A DNA stretch of 17,305 nucleotides from Lachnospiraceae bacterium UBA4348 (GCA_002394165.1 DGTA01000029.1:1-17305), one strand, 5' to 3'; positions 7,001 to 17,305 are shown, counted from the stretch's first letter. Made by a program: numbers and translations. Notes: a model not told the origin generated them from the letters alone.

Positions 7001-7294
7001 ATGTCTGAACAGTCGCAAGACCACATGATCCGCTCCGAGGAATGCAAAAAGAAGCTCCTGCGCCGTCTCTCCATTATTGAGGGCCAGATCCGCGGCATCC
7101 GCGGCATGGTGGAGAGAGATGATTACTGCGTGGATATTCTCACGCAGACAGCTGCTGCCCGCTGCGCCCTGAACAGCTTCTCGACCGAGCTTCTCAGTGC
7201 TCATATGCGAACCTGCGTGGCTTCCGAGCTGAAGGAAGGCGGCACACAGAAGCTGGATGAACTGATGGATCTGCTGCAGAAACTTCTTAAATAA
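7001..7294 (+). CDS. csoR: Copper-sensing transcriptional repressor CsoR
   Basis: All-helical DNA-binding repressor of the CsoR/RcnR family that releases its operator on binding Cu(I). From the ATG at 7001 it has 97 residues. The Cu(I) ligands Cys43, His68 and Cys72 have the same spacing (25 and 4) as the Cys36/His61/Cys65 triad of Mycobacterium tuberculosis CsoR. This favours copper over nickel/cobalt (RcnR) or formaldehyde (FrmR) sensing. RRLSIIEGQIRGIRGMVE (21-38) is the conserved first helix pair. A GTG at 6989 is in frame, but it overlaps the ribosome site AGAGGTG (6985-6991), which is nine bases before the ATG, so ATG is preferred. It is first in the operon, under its own two operators, with copA 25 bases downstream. 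Confidence 0.95.
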   Translation: MSEQSQDHMIRSEECKKKLLRRLSIIEGQIRGIRGMVERDDYCVDILTQTAAARCALNSFSTELLSAHMRTCVASELKEGGTQKLDELMDLLQKLLK

Positions 7295-7319
7295 ATTTAC
7301 TCACAAAGGAGCTGTTCAT

Positions 7320-9935
<2,616 letters not shown>

Positions 9936-9960
9936 ATCGTCTTAAAAGGAGGAAACAATT

Positions 9961-10269
9961 ATGGCAGCAACCCCCATCACCACTGCTGATTTCGAAGCTC
10001 AGGTCCTTAAGTCTGATGTCCCCGTACTGGTTGATTTCTGGGCAACCTGGTGCGGACCGTGCAAAATGCTCTCTCCCATCGTGGCGCAGATCGCCGCTGA
10101 AGCGGACGGCTTCAAGGTCTACAGCGTAGACGTGGATGAGGAGCCGGATCTTGCACAGGATTACGACGTAGTCTCCATCCCCACCCTGATCGTCTTCAAG
10201 GGCGGCAAGGAAGCGGCAAGGAGCGTCGGCTTTACCCAGAAAGAAAAGATCCTGGCCATGCTCGGCTGA
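9961..10269 (+). CDS. trxA: Thioredoxin
   Basis: Small cytosolic disulfide reductase. All 102 residues form a single thioredoxin fold. The active site is WCGPC (Cys31, Cys34) after LVDFWAT, and the cis-proline loop SIPTLIVFKGG follows. There is no signal peptide, so it is not an exported redox protein. It begins 25 bases after copA with AAAGGAGG and appears to share the copper operon, which suggests thiol repair or copper-stress protection. A housekeeping role is also possible, since other thioredoxins and the reductase are outside the window. Confidence 0.95.
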   Translation: MAATPITTADFEAQVLKSDVPVLVDFWATWCGPCKMLSPIVAQIAAEADGFKVYSVDVDEEPDLAQDYDVVSIPTLIVFKGGKEAARSVGFTQKEKILAMLG

Positions 10270-10296
10270 TTAAGGAAAATTCAGAACACGCTTTAT

Positions 10297-10328
10297 GGGC
10301 TGTCGCGGAGCAATATTTGTGACAGCCC
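10297..10328 (+). terminator. Hairpin after trxA, weak terminator or attenuator
   Basis: GGGCTGTC (10297-10304) pairs with GACAGCCC (10321-10328), extended by two further pairs including a G-T, around a 12-base loop. The following GTTTCTGTTATT is only moderately T-rich. It could end the copper transcript partly, letting some transcription pass into the ABC exporter genes. Confidence 0.4.
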
Positions 10329-10357
10329 GTTTCTGTTATTCAACGGAGAGACCATTT

Positions 10358-12118
10358 ATGTTTCGTATCCTGAAATACCTGGGAAAGAAAAGCGCTCTCC
10401 TGTTCCTGGCCTCCATCTTCCTGATCTACGGCCAGGTATGGTTTGAGCTGAAGCTTCCCGATTACATGTCTAAGATCACCATGGAGCTGGGAGGGGGCGG
10501 CAAGGATATCAGCCCGGTCCTGAACGCCGGCGGCCATATGCTTCTGTACGCGCTCGGGAGCCTTGTCATGGCCATCCTGGTCGCCTTCATCAACGCCCGG
10601 ATCGCCTCCGATTTCAGTGCTTCCCTGCGAGGAGAGATCTTCGGACGCGTCCAGGAGTATTCCATGGCGGAGATCAGCCTCTTCTCGACCGCCTCGCTGG
10701 TGACCCGTGCCACCAATGACGTGATGCAGGTCCAGTTCCTGATCGTCATGGGCATGAATTCCATTGTAAGGGCCCCCATCATGGCCGGCGTCTCCTTCAT
10801 GAAGATCCGGGGAAAAAGCTGGCAGTGGTCGGCGGCCACAGCCATCGCCATAGCGGCCCTGCTGCTGATCTTAGTGGTCCTTATTGCTCTCACGATGCCT
10901 AAATTCAAGATCATCCAGTCACTGACGGACGGCCTTAACAGAGTGACCAGAGAGAACCTGAACGGTCTGAAGGTCATCCGCGCCTATCAGGCCGAGGATT
11001 ACCAGCGCGCCAAATTTGAGTCCGTGAACGACCGCCTCACGGCCACGCATCTGTTCACAGGCCGGAGCATGGCCTTCATGATGCCTCTGATCATGGCGGT
11101 GATGAATGCGCTGACGCTCTCCATCTACTGGATCGGTGCGCTCCTCATCAACAAAGCCGGGATCTTTGAGAAGATGACCATCTTCTCTGAGATGGTCGTT
11201 TTCATCTCCTACGCCATGCAGATAGTCTTGGCCTTCATGATGCTGGTCGCCATCTTCATCTTCTTCCCCAGGGCTTCGGTCGCCGCGGGAAGGATCAACG
11301 AAGTGCTGAGCACCGAGAGCAGCATCCGGGACGGGAACGCCGTCTCCGGGAAGGAAGGCCTGAAGGGCGACGTCGAATTCAGGGATGTCTCCTTCCGCTA
11401 TCCTGACGGAGAGAACGACGCGGTGGAGCATATCTCCTTCCACGCCGCTCCGGGCAGCACCGTGGCCCTGATCGGATCCACGGGCTGCGGCAAGAGCACC
11501 GTCATCAACCTGATCCCCAGGTTCTATGACGTGACAGGCGGCGCTGTCCTCGTCGACGGAGTGGATGTGCGCGATTACAAACAAAGTGCCCTGAGGGACA
11601 GGATCGGCTATATCTCACAGAATGCCGTCCTCTTTTCCGGTAGCATCCGATCGAACATTACCTACGGATCCGTAAACGGTGCTTATCCCAGCGATGACGC
11701 TGTCATGGAAAGCGCCGCTGCCGCCCAGGCAGAGGAATTTATCGGACAGATGGACGGCACTTACGATGCCATTGTCAGCCGCGGCGGCACGAACCTCTCC
11801 GGAGGCCAGCGCCAGCGCCTCTCCATCGCGCGCGCCCTGGCAAGGGATCCGGAGATCCTGATCTTCGATGATTCCTTCTCCGCTCTGGATTTCAGGACAG
11901 ACCGCATGCTGCGTGATGCCCTCAAAAAGAACTATTCAGACAAGACCGTTCTGATCGTGGCCCAGCGGATCAGCACCATCATGGACGCTGACCTGATCCT
12001 GGTCCTTGACAAGGGAAAGATCGCGGGCAGCGGGACGCACCGCGAACTTCTCCGGTCGTGTGACGTTTACCGGCAGATCGCCCTTTCACAGCTTTCGCAG
12101 GAGGAATTGAACAGATGA
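10358..12118 (+). CDS. Heterodimeric ABC exporter subunit A (degenerate ATP site), permease-ATPase half-transporter
   Basis: Half-transporter with an N-terminal membrane domain (about 1-310) and a nucleotide-binding domain (about 335-586). Seen: Walker A GSTGCGKST (373-381), Q-loop Gln421, signature LSGGQ (480-484) and Walker B ILIFDD (500-505). The catalytic Glu after Walker B is Asp505 and the switch His is Gln536 (VAQRIST), so its own site should be weak. The signature is intact and should complete the partner's site. A longer reading from ATG 10295 is rejected: GGAGAG lies 7 bases before ATG 10358, giving 586 residues with the expected start MFRILKYLGKKS. The stop overlaps the next start as ATGA. 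The substrate is unknown; family members export drugs, peptides or lipids. Confidence 0.92.
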   Translation: MFRILKYLGKKSALLFLASIFLIYGQVWFELKLPDYMSKITMELGGGGKDISPVLNAGGHMLLYALGSLVMAILVAFINARIASDFSASLRGEIFGRVQEYSMAEISLFSTASLVTRATNDVMQVQFLIVMGMNSIVRAPIMAGVSFMKIRGKSWQWSAATAIAIAALLLILVVLIALTMPKFKIIQSLTDGLNRVTRENLNGLKVIRAYQAEDYQRAKFESVNDRLTATHLFTGRSMAFMMPLIMAVMNALTLSIYWIGALLINKAGIFEKMTIFSEMVVFISYAMQIVLAFMMLVAIFIFFPRASVAAGRINEVLSTESSIRDGNAVSGKEGLKGDVEFRDVSFRYPDGENDAVEHISFHAAPGSTVALIGSTGCGKSTVINLIPRFYDVTGGAVLVDGVDVRDYKQSALRDRIGYISQNAVLFSGSIRSNITYGSVNGAYPSDDAVMESAAAAQAEEFIGQMDGTYDAIVSRGGTNLSGGQRQRLSIARALARDPEILIFDDSFSALDFRTDRMLRDALKKNYSDKTVLIVAQRISTIMDADLILVLDKGKIAGSGTHRELLRSCDVYRQIALSQLSQEELNR

Positions 12119-13887
12119 GAAGAAGACCCTCCAAGCCTGTCAGCTGGCAGGAAGTACGTTCCAGCTGGTCCAGGATTCTCACCGAAAGCCGGCGTTTCAA
12201 CGCCGTCATGATCATGGCGATCCTCTTTTCCGTGATCAGCACCATCCTGACGCTCAAAGCGCCGGACCTGCTCTCCGAAGCGACCAACCTGATCATGAAC
12301 GGGATCCTTACCGGGATCGATATGGACAAGGTTCTCGGCGTTTTTAAGATCATCGCGCTCATTTACGGGGCAAGCATGCTCCTGTCCCTTTTCCAGCAGC
12401 TGATCATGACGACCGTCACACACCGCTTTACCCAGGGACTGCGCTCGAAGATCGCCGGCAAGATCGACCGTCTGCCGATGGCCTACTATCATCAGACCTC
12501 CACGGGCGATGTCCTCTCCCGCGTCACCAACGACGTGGACATGATCGGGCAGTCATTCAACCAGAGTCTTGGCACTTTCTTTTCGGCCATCACACTCTTT
12601 CTGGGCTCGCTGTTCATGATGCTCAGGACCAATGCGGTGATGACGGCGACCGCCATCGCAGCCTCGATGGTCGGCTTTATCCTGATGTTCCTGATCATGG
12701 GACGATCGCAGAAATACTTTTTCCAGCAGCAGGAAAGCCTCGGCGCCATCAACGGCCATATCGAGGAAGTGTTCTCCGGACACACCATCATGCGCGCCTA
12801 CAACGGCGAACCGGCGGCCCGCCAGACCTTTGACGAGCTGAACGAAGCACTCCGCAGCAGCGCCTACCGTTCCCAGCGCCTGGCCGGCATGATGGCCCCG
12901 CTGATGATCTTCGTCGGCAATGCGGGCTATGTATCCGTCTGCGTGGCCGGCGCCCTGCTCACGATCAACGGAAAAGCCTCCGTGGGCACCATCGTTGCTT
13001 TCATGATGTACATCCGTTTCTTCACTCAGCCTCTCTCACAGCTGGCCCAGGTCGCCCAGACCATGCAGGCGGCAGCAGCCGCGGGAAGCCGCGTCTTCGA
13101 GTTTCTCGAAGCACAGGAGATGCCGGATGAAAGCGGCAAGCCCTCTTCCCTGGGCGAGATCAGCGGCAATGTCAGCTTTGACCACGTCCGCTTCGGCTAC
13201 GATCCTGAAAAGATCATCATCCACGATTTCAGCGCCGATGCAAAGGCCGGAAAGAAGATCGCTATCGTCGGCCCCACCGGCGCCGGCAAGACCACGCTGG
13301 TTAACCTGCTGATGCGTTTCTATGACCCGGATTCGGGCCGCATACTGATTGACGGCACCTCCTCAGCTGATGTCACCCGCGAAGCCGTTCGCTCGCAGTT
13401 TTGCATGGTCCTCCAGGAGACCTGGCTCTTCGAAGGGACCATCCGCGAAAACCTGGCCTTCGCCACGCCCGGCGTGACGGACGAAATGCTCGACCGCGCC
13501 TGCGAGGCTGTCGGCCTGGATTACTTCATCCGGACCCTGCCAAAGCGCTATGACACCGTACTCAACGATACGGTAGCCCTCTCCCAGGGCCAGATGCAGC
13601 AGCTGACCATCGCCCGGGCCATGATCACCGACCGCCCGATGCTCATCCTTGACGAAGCCACCAGCTCCGTCGATACGCGCACCGAGCAGATCATTCAGAA
13701 AGCTATGGACGAACTGATGAAAGAACGCACCTCCTTCGTCATCGCCCACCGTCTCTCCACCATCCGCAACGCGGACCTGATCCTCGTGCTCAGGGACGGC
13801 GACATCGTCGAATCCGGAACGCACGAACAGCTCCTCGCAGAAGGCGGCTTCTACGCGGAGCTGTACAACAGCCAGTTTGAATCCTGA
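12115..13887 (+). CDS. Heterodimeric ABC exporter subunit B (catalytic site), permease-ATPase half-transporter
   Basis: Partner of the preceding gene. It has 590 residues: a membrane domain (about 25-330) and a nucleotide-binding domain (about 350-590). Walker A is GPTGAGKTT (386-394), and Walker B MLILDE ends with catalytic Glu514. The switch His545 is present (IAHRLST), but the signature is LSQGQ (489-493) rather than LSGGQ. This is the mirror image of subunit A and matches the TM287/288, BmrCD and LmrCD type, with one strong and one degenerate ATP site. The start overlaps subunit A by four bases (ATGA), implying coupled translation and a 1:1 ratio. The gene ends at a strong terminator. A copper-linked substrate is not shown by anything in the protein. 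Confidence 0.93.
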   Translation: MRRRPSKPVSWQEVRSSWSRILTESRRFNAVMIMAILFSVISTILTLKAPDLLSEATNLIMNGILTGIDMDKVLGVFKIIALIYGASMLLSLFQQLIMTTVTHRFTQGLRSKIAGKIDRLPMAYYHQTSTGDVLSRVTNDVDMIGQSFNQSLGTFFSAITLFLGSLFMMLRTNAVMTATAIAASMVGFILMFLIMGRSQKYFFQQQESLGAINGHIEEVFSGHTIMRAYNGEPAARQTFDELNEALRSSAYRSQRLAGMMAPLMIFVGNAGYVSVCVAGALLTINGKASVGTIVAFMMYIRFFTQPLSQLAQVAQTMQAAAAAGSRVFEFLEAQEMPDESGKPSSLGEISGNVSFDHVRFGYDPEKIIIHDFSADAKAGKKIAIVGPTGAGKTTLVNLLMRFYDPDSGRILIDGTSSADVTREAVRSQFCMVLQETWLFEGTIRENLAFATPGVTDEMLDRACEAVGLDYFIRTLPKRYDTVLNDTVALSQGQMQQLTIARAMITDRPMLILDEATSSVDTRTEQIIQKAMDELMKERTSFVIAHRLSTIRNADLILVLRDGDIVESGTHEQLLAEGGFYAELYNSQFES

Positions 13888-13931
13888 ATCTGACAGGGGA
13901 TGGTTCCGAACCGTCCTCTGTCAGATTTTTT
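13888..13931 (+). terminator. Strong rho-independent terminator of the ABC exporter operon
   Basis: The arms 13888-13905 and 13909-13926 form an 18-pair stem with two G-T pairs and a three-base loop, followed by TTTTTT. The hairpin begins at the base after the ABC stop codon. Its right arm includes the stop codon of the convergent GNAT gene, so the two genes end within the same structure. Confidence 0.92.
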
Positions 13932-14421
13932 CATAGGCAAACCGCGGGTCGTCGTCCTCCTCCACGTAGATCACCCCGCATCTTTCAAATCCCATGCTCT
14001 CAAGCAGTCTCTGCATAACGGTATTGTCCGGGTGGGTATCGATCCTCAGGTGACCACTCTCGTTAAAAGCCCAGTCTATACAGAACCTCCCGATCCCTTT
14101 CCTCGAGCCGTCCGCCGCGATGCGGTGCACCACTCCGTAAGGAGCATCGCTCTTCCATTCTCCGTCATGGATCTTCGCGTAAGTCGGCTCGATATCCTTT
14201 CCGGAAAAGTAGCAGAAGGTACCAATCACCTCTCCGTCCGTCTCGTTCACGCAGACATAGCTTCTGCCTGCCTCTACATCCTCCTCGAGAAGGTGCCTGG
14301 GCGGCCAGCCGTTGGCGGCCCACTGACGCGGATTTCCGGTCTTAACCATGAAATCTCTGGCAAAAGCGTAAATCTCCATGAGCCGGTCTATATCTTCCAA
14401 ACGGGTGTTTCTGATCTCCAT
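13921..14421 (-). CDS. GNAT family N-acetyltransferase
   Basis: Acetyl-CoA-dependent acetyltransferase of unknown substrate. It has 166 residues, usual for a single GNAT domain. The N-terminus IRNTRLEDIDRLMEIYAFAR fits strand 1 and helix 1. The acetyl-CoA pyrophosphate loop is RKGIGRF (107-113) after VVHRIAAD. LRIDTHPDN (125-133) followed by MQRLLESMGFERCG is the usual C-terminal half. AAGGAG is 5-6 bases before the ATG. It begins 18 bases after the SpoIIE-type phosphatase stop, so the two are probably co-transcribed. Nothing indicates whether the substrate is a protein or a small molecule. Confidence 0.88.
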   Translation of the reverse strand: MEIRNTRLEDIDRLMEIYAFARDFMVKTGNPRQWAANGWPPRHLLEEDVEAGRSYVCVNETDGEVIGTFCYFSGKDIEPTYAKIHDGEWKSDAPYGVVHRIAADGSRKGIGRFCIDWAFNESGHLRIDTHPDNTVMQRLLESMGFERCGVIYVEEDDDPRFAYEKI

Positions 14422-14439
14422 AGAAACTCCTTTAATGTG

Positions 14440-16302
14440 TCAGAATTCGCCGGGGCCTTTGTACTCAATGCAGAGCATGGTGATATCGTCAAACTGCGGC
14501 TCTCCGTTCACAAACCGGCCGATGGCATCGCCGACTGCGCTGATCAGACTGTCGGGCGATTTATACGGTGCTACGTTGAGTGCCTCCAGCATGCGTTCTT
14601 CCCCGAAGAGCTCCTCGGAAGGACCCGTCGCCTCTGTCACCCCGTCGCTGTACTCAAACAGAATATCTCCCGGGGCAAGCTGCAGCTCATACCCGTGATA
14701 TTTTGTTGTCTCCATGGCACCCAGTGGCATCCCGTGGCGATCCTTATACAGTTCGAAGCGGCCGCCCTTTCTGCCGATCACCGGATATTCATGCCCCGCG
14801 TTCGCCGCCGCCAGCGTTCCGTCTTTAAGATTGAGGATTCCGAGCCAGGCCGTGCAGAACATAAGCGACTCATTGTTCTGACACAGCTGACAATTCACGT
14901 TTTCAAGGATCTCCTGCGGGGAGGATCCGGTCTGGGCCTGATTCTTGAGCAGTGTCTTTGAGATGACCATGAACAGGGCCGCGGGTACCCCCTTACCGGA
15001 AACATCGGCTACTGTCAGCGCCAGATGGTCATGATCGATAAAATAGAAATCATAAAAGTCACCGCCGACTTCCTTCGCGGGTTTCATGCTGGCAAAAAGA
15101 TCCATCTCTTTCCGGTCCGGGAAAGGGGGGAAGACTCCCGGCAGCATATCCTGCTGGATCTTTGCGGCAACGTTGAGCTCCGCGCCGATCCTCTCCTTCT
15201 CCGCTGTCACAGCCTGAAGATTCCTGGTATAGATGTCGATATCGCCGACCATGTCCACGCACGCCTTTGTCAGAGCACTGACTTCACCGTAGCCATCCAG
15301 ATACTGCCCGCATTGTGTTTTCACGGTCTCCGGAGCAAGGCTGCCCTCCTCGTCCTGGGTATATTCTCCCAGCACATCTTTTACCCGTAAAATGGGCAGG
15401 GTCACTTTCTTTTCGATGCTCTTCATGAAGATCATCTCGATGACCAGAAGGCCGTTGAGCATTAAGCCGATGGCCAGATAAGACCTGGCCCAGTAGTCAG
15501 TATACGGATAAATGTCCTCTGACATGATATTACCGGTCTTCATGAGCTCATCCATGGCCTTTTCATAGTTCTCGAAGATCTCCGGCTTCAGCTCGATGGT
15601 ATTTCGAAAGACTATATACCCTACCAGGACAGATGCAGTCACCCCGACGATCAGAAAAGCCAGCACCATTCTCTCGTTGATCGTCAGTGAGCGGTTGACC
15701 ACCAATGCCAGAATGATCATCACGGGCATACCGATGATCAGTGACATATCCAGGTATCGCAGAAAAAGGATGCCCATATCCAGGAACAGTTCTTCCGGCC
15801 CGGAACTGAGGAAACTCCTCAGAGACAAAACAATCGTAAGCACCAGGACGCTCCCTGCCATGACCAGATAATACTTGATCACATGGCCGGAAGTATCCAT
15901 TCTCGGAGGTCTGGCCTGTGTTTCCCCTTTGAGCGGGAACATATACCACAGAAGAGCCGGGAGTGCACTGTAAATAAAAACAATCATCAGCGAAATCCCA
16001 TAAACCTGTATAACCAGTACGGGATCTGAAATGGCTAATCCGAAGGTATAAATAAAAAGAGAAGAGACATACGCCAGCAGGCAGCCGATACAGCCCCAGA
16101 TCCCCCACAGAAATCCGACCAGCGGCAGGGCTGCAATTGAAAGAGAAAATTCCGATAATCCCCGGACATTTGACATTACATTGCTGATCTGATCTGCAAA
16201 CGCAAAGACAAGAGCTCCGCCTCCGGCTGCCAGAAGATTCTTCTTCCATCCCCAACCTCGCATAAGGCCGTACCATCTGCTCTGACTCTTCTTTGAATTC
16301 AT
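14440..16302 (-). CDS. Membrane-bound SpoIIE/RsbU-type PP2C serine phosphatase
   Basis: Manganese-dependent protein phosphatase that probably dephosphorylates an anti-sigma-factor antagonist. From the chosen ATG it has 620 residues. Residues about 22-295 hold roughly eight membrane helices, with a non-membrane stretch of about 35 residues (235-270) between the last two. A helical linker (about 300-385) precedes the PP2C domain (about 385-614). Motifs are AAKIQQDMLPG (379-389), EVGGDFYDF (411-419, Asp415), VADVSGKG (431-438, Asp433), YSDGVTEA (551-558, Asp553) and FDDIT (604-608). An in-frame ATG at 16347 is upstream, but AGGAGA stands nine bases before ATG 16302. The N-terminal region may sense an envelope or small-molecule signal; no known sensor domain was recognised. 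No STAS or kinase partner is in the window. Confidence 0.88.
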   Translation of the reverse strand: MNSKKSQSRWYGLMRGWGWKKNLLAAGGGALVFAFADQISNVMSNVRGLSEFSLSIAALPLVGFLWGIWGCIGCLLAYVSSLFIYTFGLAISDPVLVIQVYGISLMIVFIYSALPALLWYMFPLKGETQARPPRMDTSGHVIKYYLVMAGSVLVLTIVLSLRSFLSSGPEELFLDMGILFLRYLDMSLIIGMPVMIILALVVNRSLTINERMVLAFLIVGVTASVLVGYIVFRNTIELKPEIFENYEKAMDELMKTGNIMSEDIYPYTDYWARSYLAIGLMLNGLLVIEMIFMKSIEKKVTLPILRVKDVLGEYTQDEEGSLAPETVKTQCGQYLDGYGEVSALTKACVDMVGDIDIYTRNLQAVTAEKERIGAELNVAAKIQQDMLPGVFPPFPDRKEMDLFASMKPAKEVGGDFYDFYFIDHDHLALTVADVSGKGVPAALFMVISKTLLKNQAQTGSSPQEILENVNCQLCQNNESLMFCTAWLGILNLKDGTLAAANAGHEYPVIGRKGGRFELYKDRHGMPLGAMETTKYHGYELQLAPGDILFEYSDGVTEATGPSEELFGEERMLEALNVAPYKSPDSLISAVGDAIGRFVNGEPQFDDITMLCIEYKGPGEF

Positions 16303-16372
16303 AAGCCCGTTCTCCTGTGAGGAGTATTTAAGGTCCCGCATATCCATCCATCCGTTTGTATTTGTTATTTAT

Positions 16373-16420
16373 AAAAAGCCCCGCTCCTGCGGCTTTGATC
16401 GCCATGAGAGCGAGGCTTTT
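16373..16420 (-). terminator. Terminator of tpiA
   Basis: On the minus strand AAAGCCTCGCTC pairs with GAGCGGGGCTTT (12 pairs with one G-T) around a loop of about 21 bases and is followed by TTTTTATA. It lies just after tpiA and before the phosphatase gene, separating the two units. A smaller palindrome, TCACTT-AA-AAGTGA, sits at 16427-16440, at the tpiA stop. Confidence 0.8.
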
Positions 16421-16439
16421 ATTATTCACTTAAAAGTGA

Positions 16440-17192
16440 TCATTTGTTATAATTGACGATCTGTCCGAAGTCAGCCTTCAGGGAAGCGCCGCCGATCAGG
16501 CCGCCGTCGATGTCCGGCTTAGCCAGCAGTTCCTTGCAGTTGCCCGCGTTCATGGAGCCGCCGTACTGGATGCGGATCTTCTCAGCTGTGTCGGTGTCAT
16601 AGATCTCAGCGATGAGCTCACGGATCGCTCCGCAGACTTCCTGAGCCTGGTCAGAGGTAGCGGTCTTGCCGGTGCCGATAGCCCAGATGGGCTCGTAAGC
16701 GATGACCATGGAAGCTGCCTGCTCTGCGCTAACGCCAAGCAGATCGGATTTGATCTGGAGGCGGATCCAGTCAAGGGTAACACCCGCTTCGCGCTGCTCA
16801 AGCGTCTCGCCGCAGCACAGGATGGGGGTCAGGCCGTATTCGAAGGCTTTGAGGACCTTCTTGTTCAGGAACTCATCAGTCTCCTTGAAATATTCACGTC
16901 TCTCGGAGTGGCCGAGGATAACGTACTCAACACCAGCGTCCTTGAGCATGCCGGGAGCGATCTCGCCTGTGTAGGCGCCTTTGTCTTCGGTATACATGTT
17001 CTCGGCGCCGACCTTCACGTTGGTGCCTTTGACAGCCTCAACGACCGGAACGATATCGATCGCCGGTACGCAGTAGACGACATCCACATCGGGATTGTCC
17101 ACGAGGGGCTTTAATGTCGCCACCAGCTCAAGAGCCTGTGACGGGGTCATGTTCATTTTCCAGTTGCCTGCGATGATCTTTCTTCTTGCCAT
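16440..17192 (-). CDS. tpiA: Triosephosphate isomerase
   Basis: Glycolytic enzyme interconverting dihydroxyacetone phosphate and glyceraldehyde-3-phosphate. It has 250 residues, the normal length. Catalytic residues are visible: Lys12 in GNWKMN, His95 in ILGHSERR and Glu167 in the signature AYEPIWAIGTG. The phosphate-binding YGGSMN (210-215) and GLIGGASL (231-238) are also present. GGAGAT stands before the ATG. It follows the end of pgk by 78 bases in the same direction, the common gap-pgk-tpi arrangement, and ends at a terminator. Confidence 0.98.
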   Translation of the reverse strand: MARRKIIAGNWKMNMTPSQALELVATLKPLVDNPDVDVVYCVPAIDIVPVVEAVKGTNVKVGAENMYTEDKGAYTGEIAPGMLKDAGVEYVILGHSERREYFKETDEFLNKKVLKAFEYGLTPILCCGETLEQREAGVTLDWIRLQIKSDLLGVSAEQAASMVIAYEPIWAIGTGKTATSDQAQEVCGAIRELIAEIYDTDTAEKIRIQYGGSMNAGNCKELLAKPDIDGGLIGGASLKADFGQIVNYNK

Positions 17193-17213
17193 TGTCTTAT
17201 CTCCTGTATAAAT

Positions 17214-17254
17214 GGTTCAGGTACGCCTCCGGCGTACCTGACACCGGAGGCGTA
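17214..17254 (-). repeat. Overlapping inverted repeats in the pgk-tpiA spacer
   Basis: Hairpin A pairs CAGGTACGCC (17218-17227) with GGCGTACCTG (17231-17240) around three bases; flanking bases from 17214 and to 17246 extend it. Hairpin B pairs TACGCCTCCGG (17222-17232) with CCGGAGGCGTA (17244-17254). The two share bases 17222-17232, so only one can form at a time. Neither is followed by a T-run on the minus strand, so simple termination is unlikely; processing, stability control or translational tuning of tpiA is possible. Confidence 0.75.
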
Positions 17255-17270
17255 ACCTCACTGAGGTATA

Positions 17271-17305
17271 TTATTTGTCGTCTGCTGCTGCTACGCCCGG
17301 AAGCT
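17271..17305 (-). CDS. pgk: Probable phosphoglycerate kinase, last codons only
   Basis: Minus-strand codons ending at the TAA at 17273-17271 read LPGVAAADDK. This resembles the usual C-terminus of Pgk (a short LPG segment followed by a small polar tail), and pgk commonly precedes tpiA. Only ten full codons are inside the window, so the call rests mostly on position. Confidence 0.6.
   Translation of the reverse strand, partial: LPGVAAADDK

Noticed and set aside
10295..10357. Longer N-terminus for the first ABC subunit from ATG 10295
   Set aside because: The start lies within the hairpin, has no ribosome site, and adds 21 residues unlike ABC exporters; ATG 10358 has GGAGAG at proper distance.
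13900..14961. Plus-strand open frame of 353 codons opposite the GNAT and phosphatase genes
   Set aside because: It begins inside the ABC terminator hairpin and lies antisense to two recognisable genes.
16340..16356. GGAT tetranucleotide repeat before the phosphatase gene as a phase-variation tract
   Set aside because: Only about three units are present and they lie upstream of the preferred start, too few to call a switching repeat.

Overview
The window reads as chromosomal DNA of a moderately GC-rich Clostridia member (Bacillota), most likely a Lachnospiraceae-type gut anaerobe. The signs are the ispF-cysS-mrnC-rlmB order next to a tRNA gene, pgk-tpiA adjacency, purine-rich Shine-Dalgarno sequences before nearly every gene, short-spacer TTGACA/TATAAT-type promoters, a rubredoxin domain, and a SpoIIE-type phosphatase. 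The organism call is inference; no rRNA is present.

Left part (1-4414). On the minus strand lies a five-gene run: histidine phosphatase, ispF (isoprenoid MEP pathway), cysS (cysteinyl-tRNA synthetase), mrnC (Mini-III, 23S rRNA maturation) and rlmB (23S rRNA methylation). Spacings are short and mrnC overlaps cysS. A tRNA gene (only its 5' end is inside the window) follows with its own near-consensus promoter. A clear promoter precedes the phosphatase at about 4208-4236.

Middle left (4415-6785). mntP (Mn2+ exporter) runs on the plus strand and ends at a strong terminator. On the minus strand, proA (proline synthesis) is followed by a decayed gene that once encoded a metallo-beta-lactamase-fold protein with a C-terminal rubredoxin domain. 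Two internal deletions are visible and only the rubredoxin end is still an open frame.

Copper cassette (6900-10269, plus strand). csoR, copA and trxA follow a promoter carrying two CsoR-type operators, one between the -35 and -10 boxes and one just downstream of the start point. CopA has an unusual C-terminal HMA (CopZ-like) domain joined by a linker that looks like a former intergenic region. The linker contains a promoter-like pair, a palindrome, and a good Shine-Dalgarno plus ATG in frame, so a separate 69-residue CopZ may also be made. This is the most interesting locus in the window.

ABC exporter (10358-13887, plus strand). Two half-transporters overlap by ATGA and have complementary degenerate ATP sites, the pattern of heterodimeric type IV exporters. 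They end at an 18-bp terminator hairpin.

Right part (13921-17305, minus strand). pgk (last codons only) and tpiA (glycolysis) end at a terminator. Next come a multi-pass membrane SpoIIE-type PP2C phosphatase and a GNAT acetyltransferase. The pgk-tpiA spacer holds two overlapping, mutually exclusive hairpins. No mobile element, CRISPR array or phage gene was seen.
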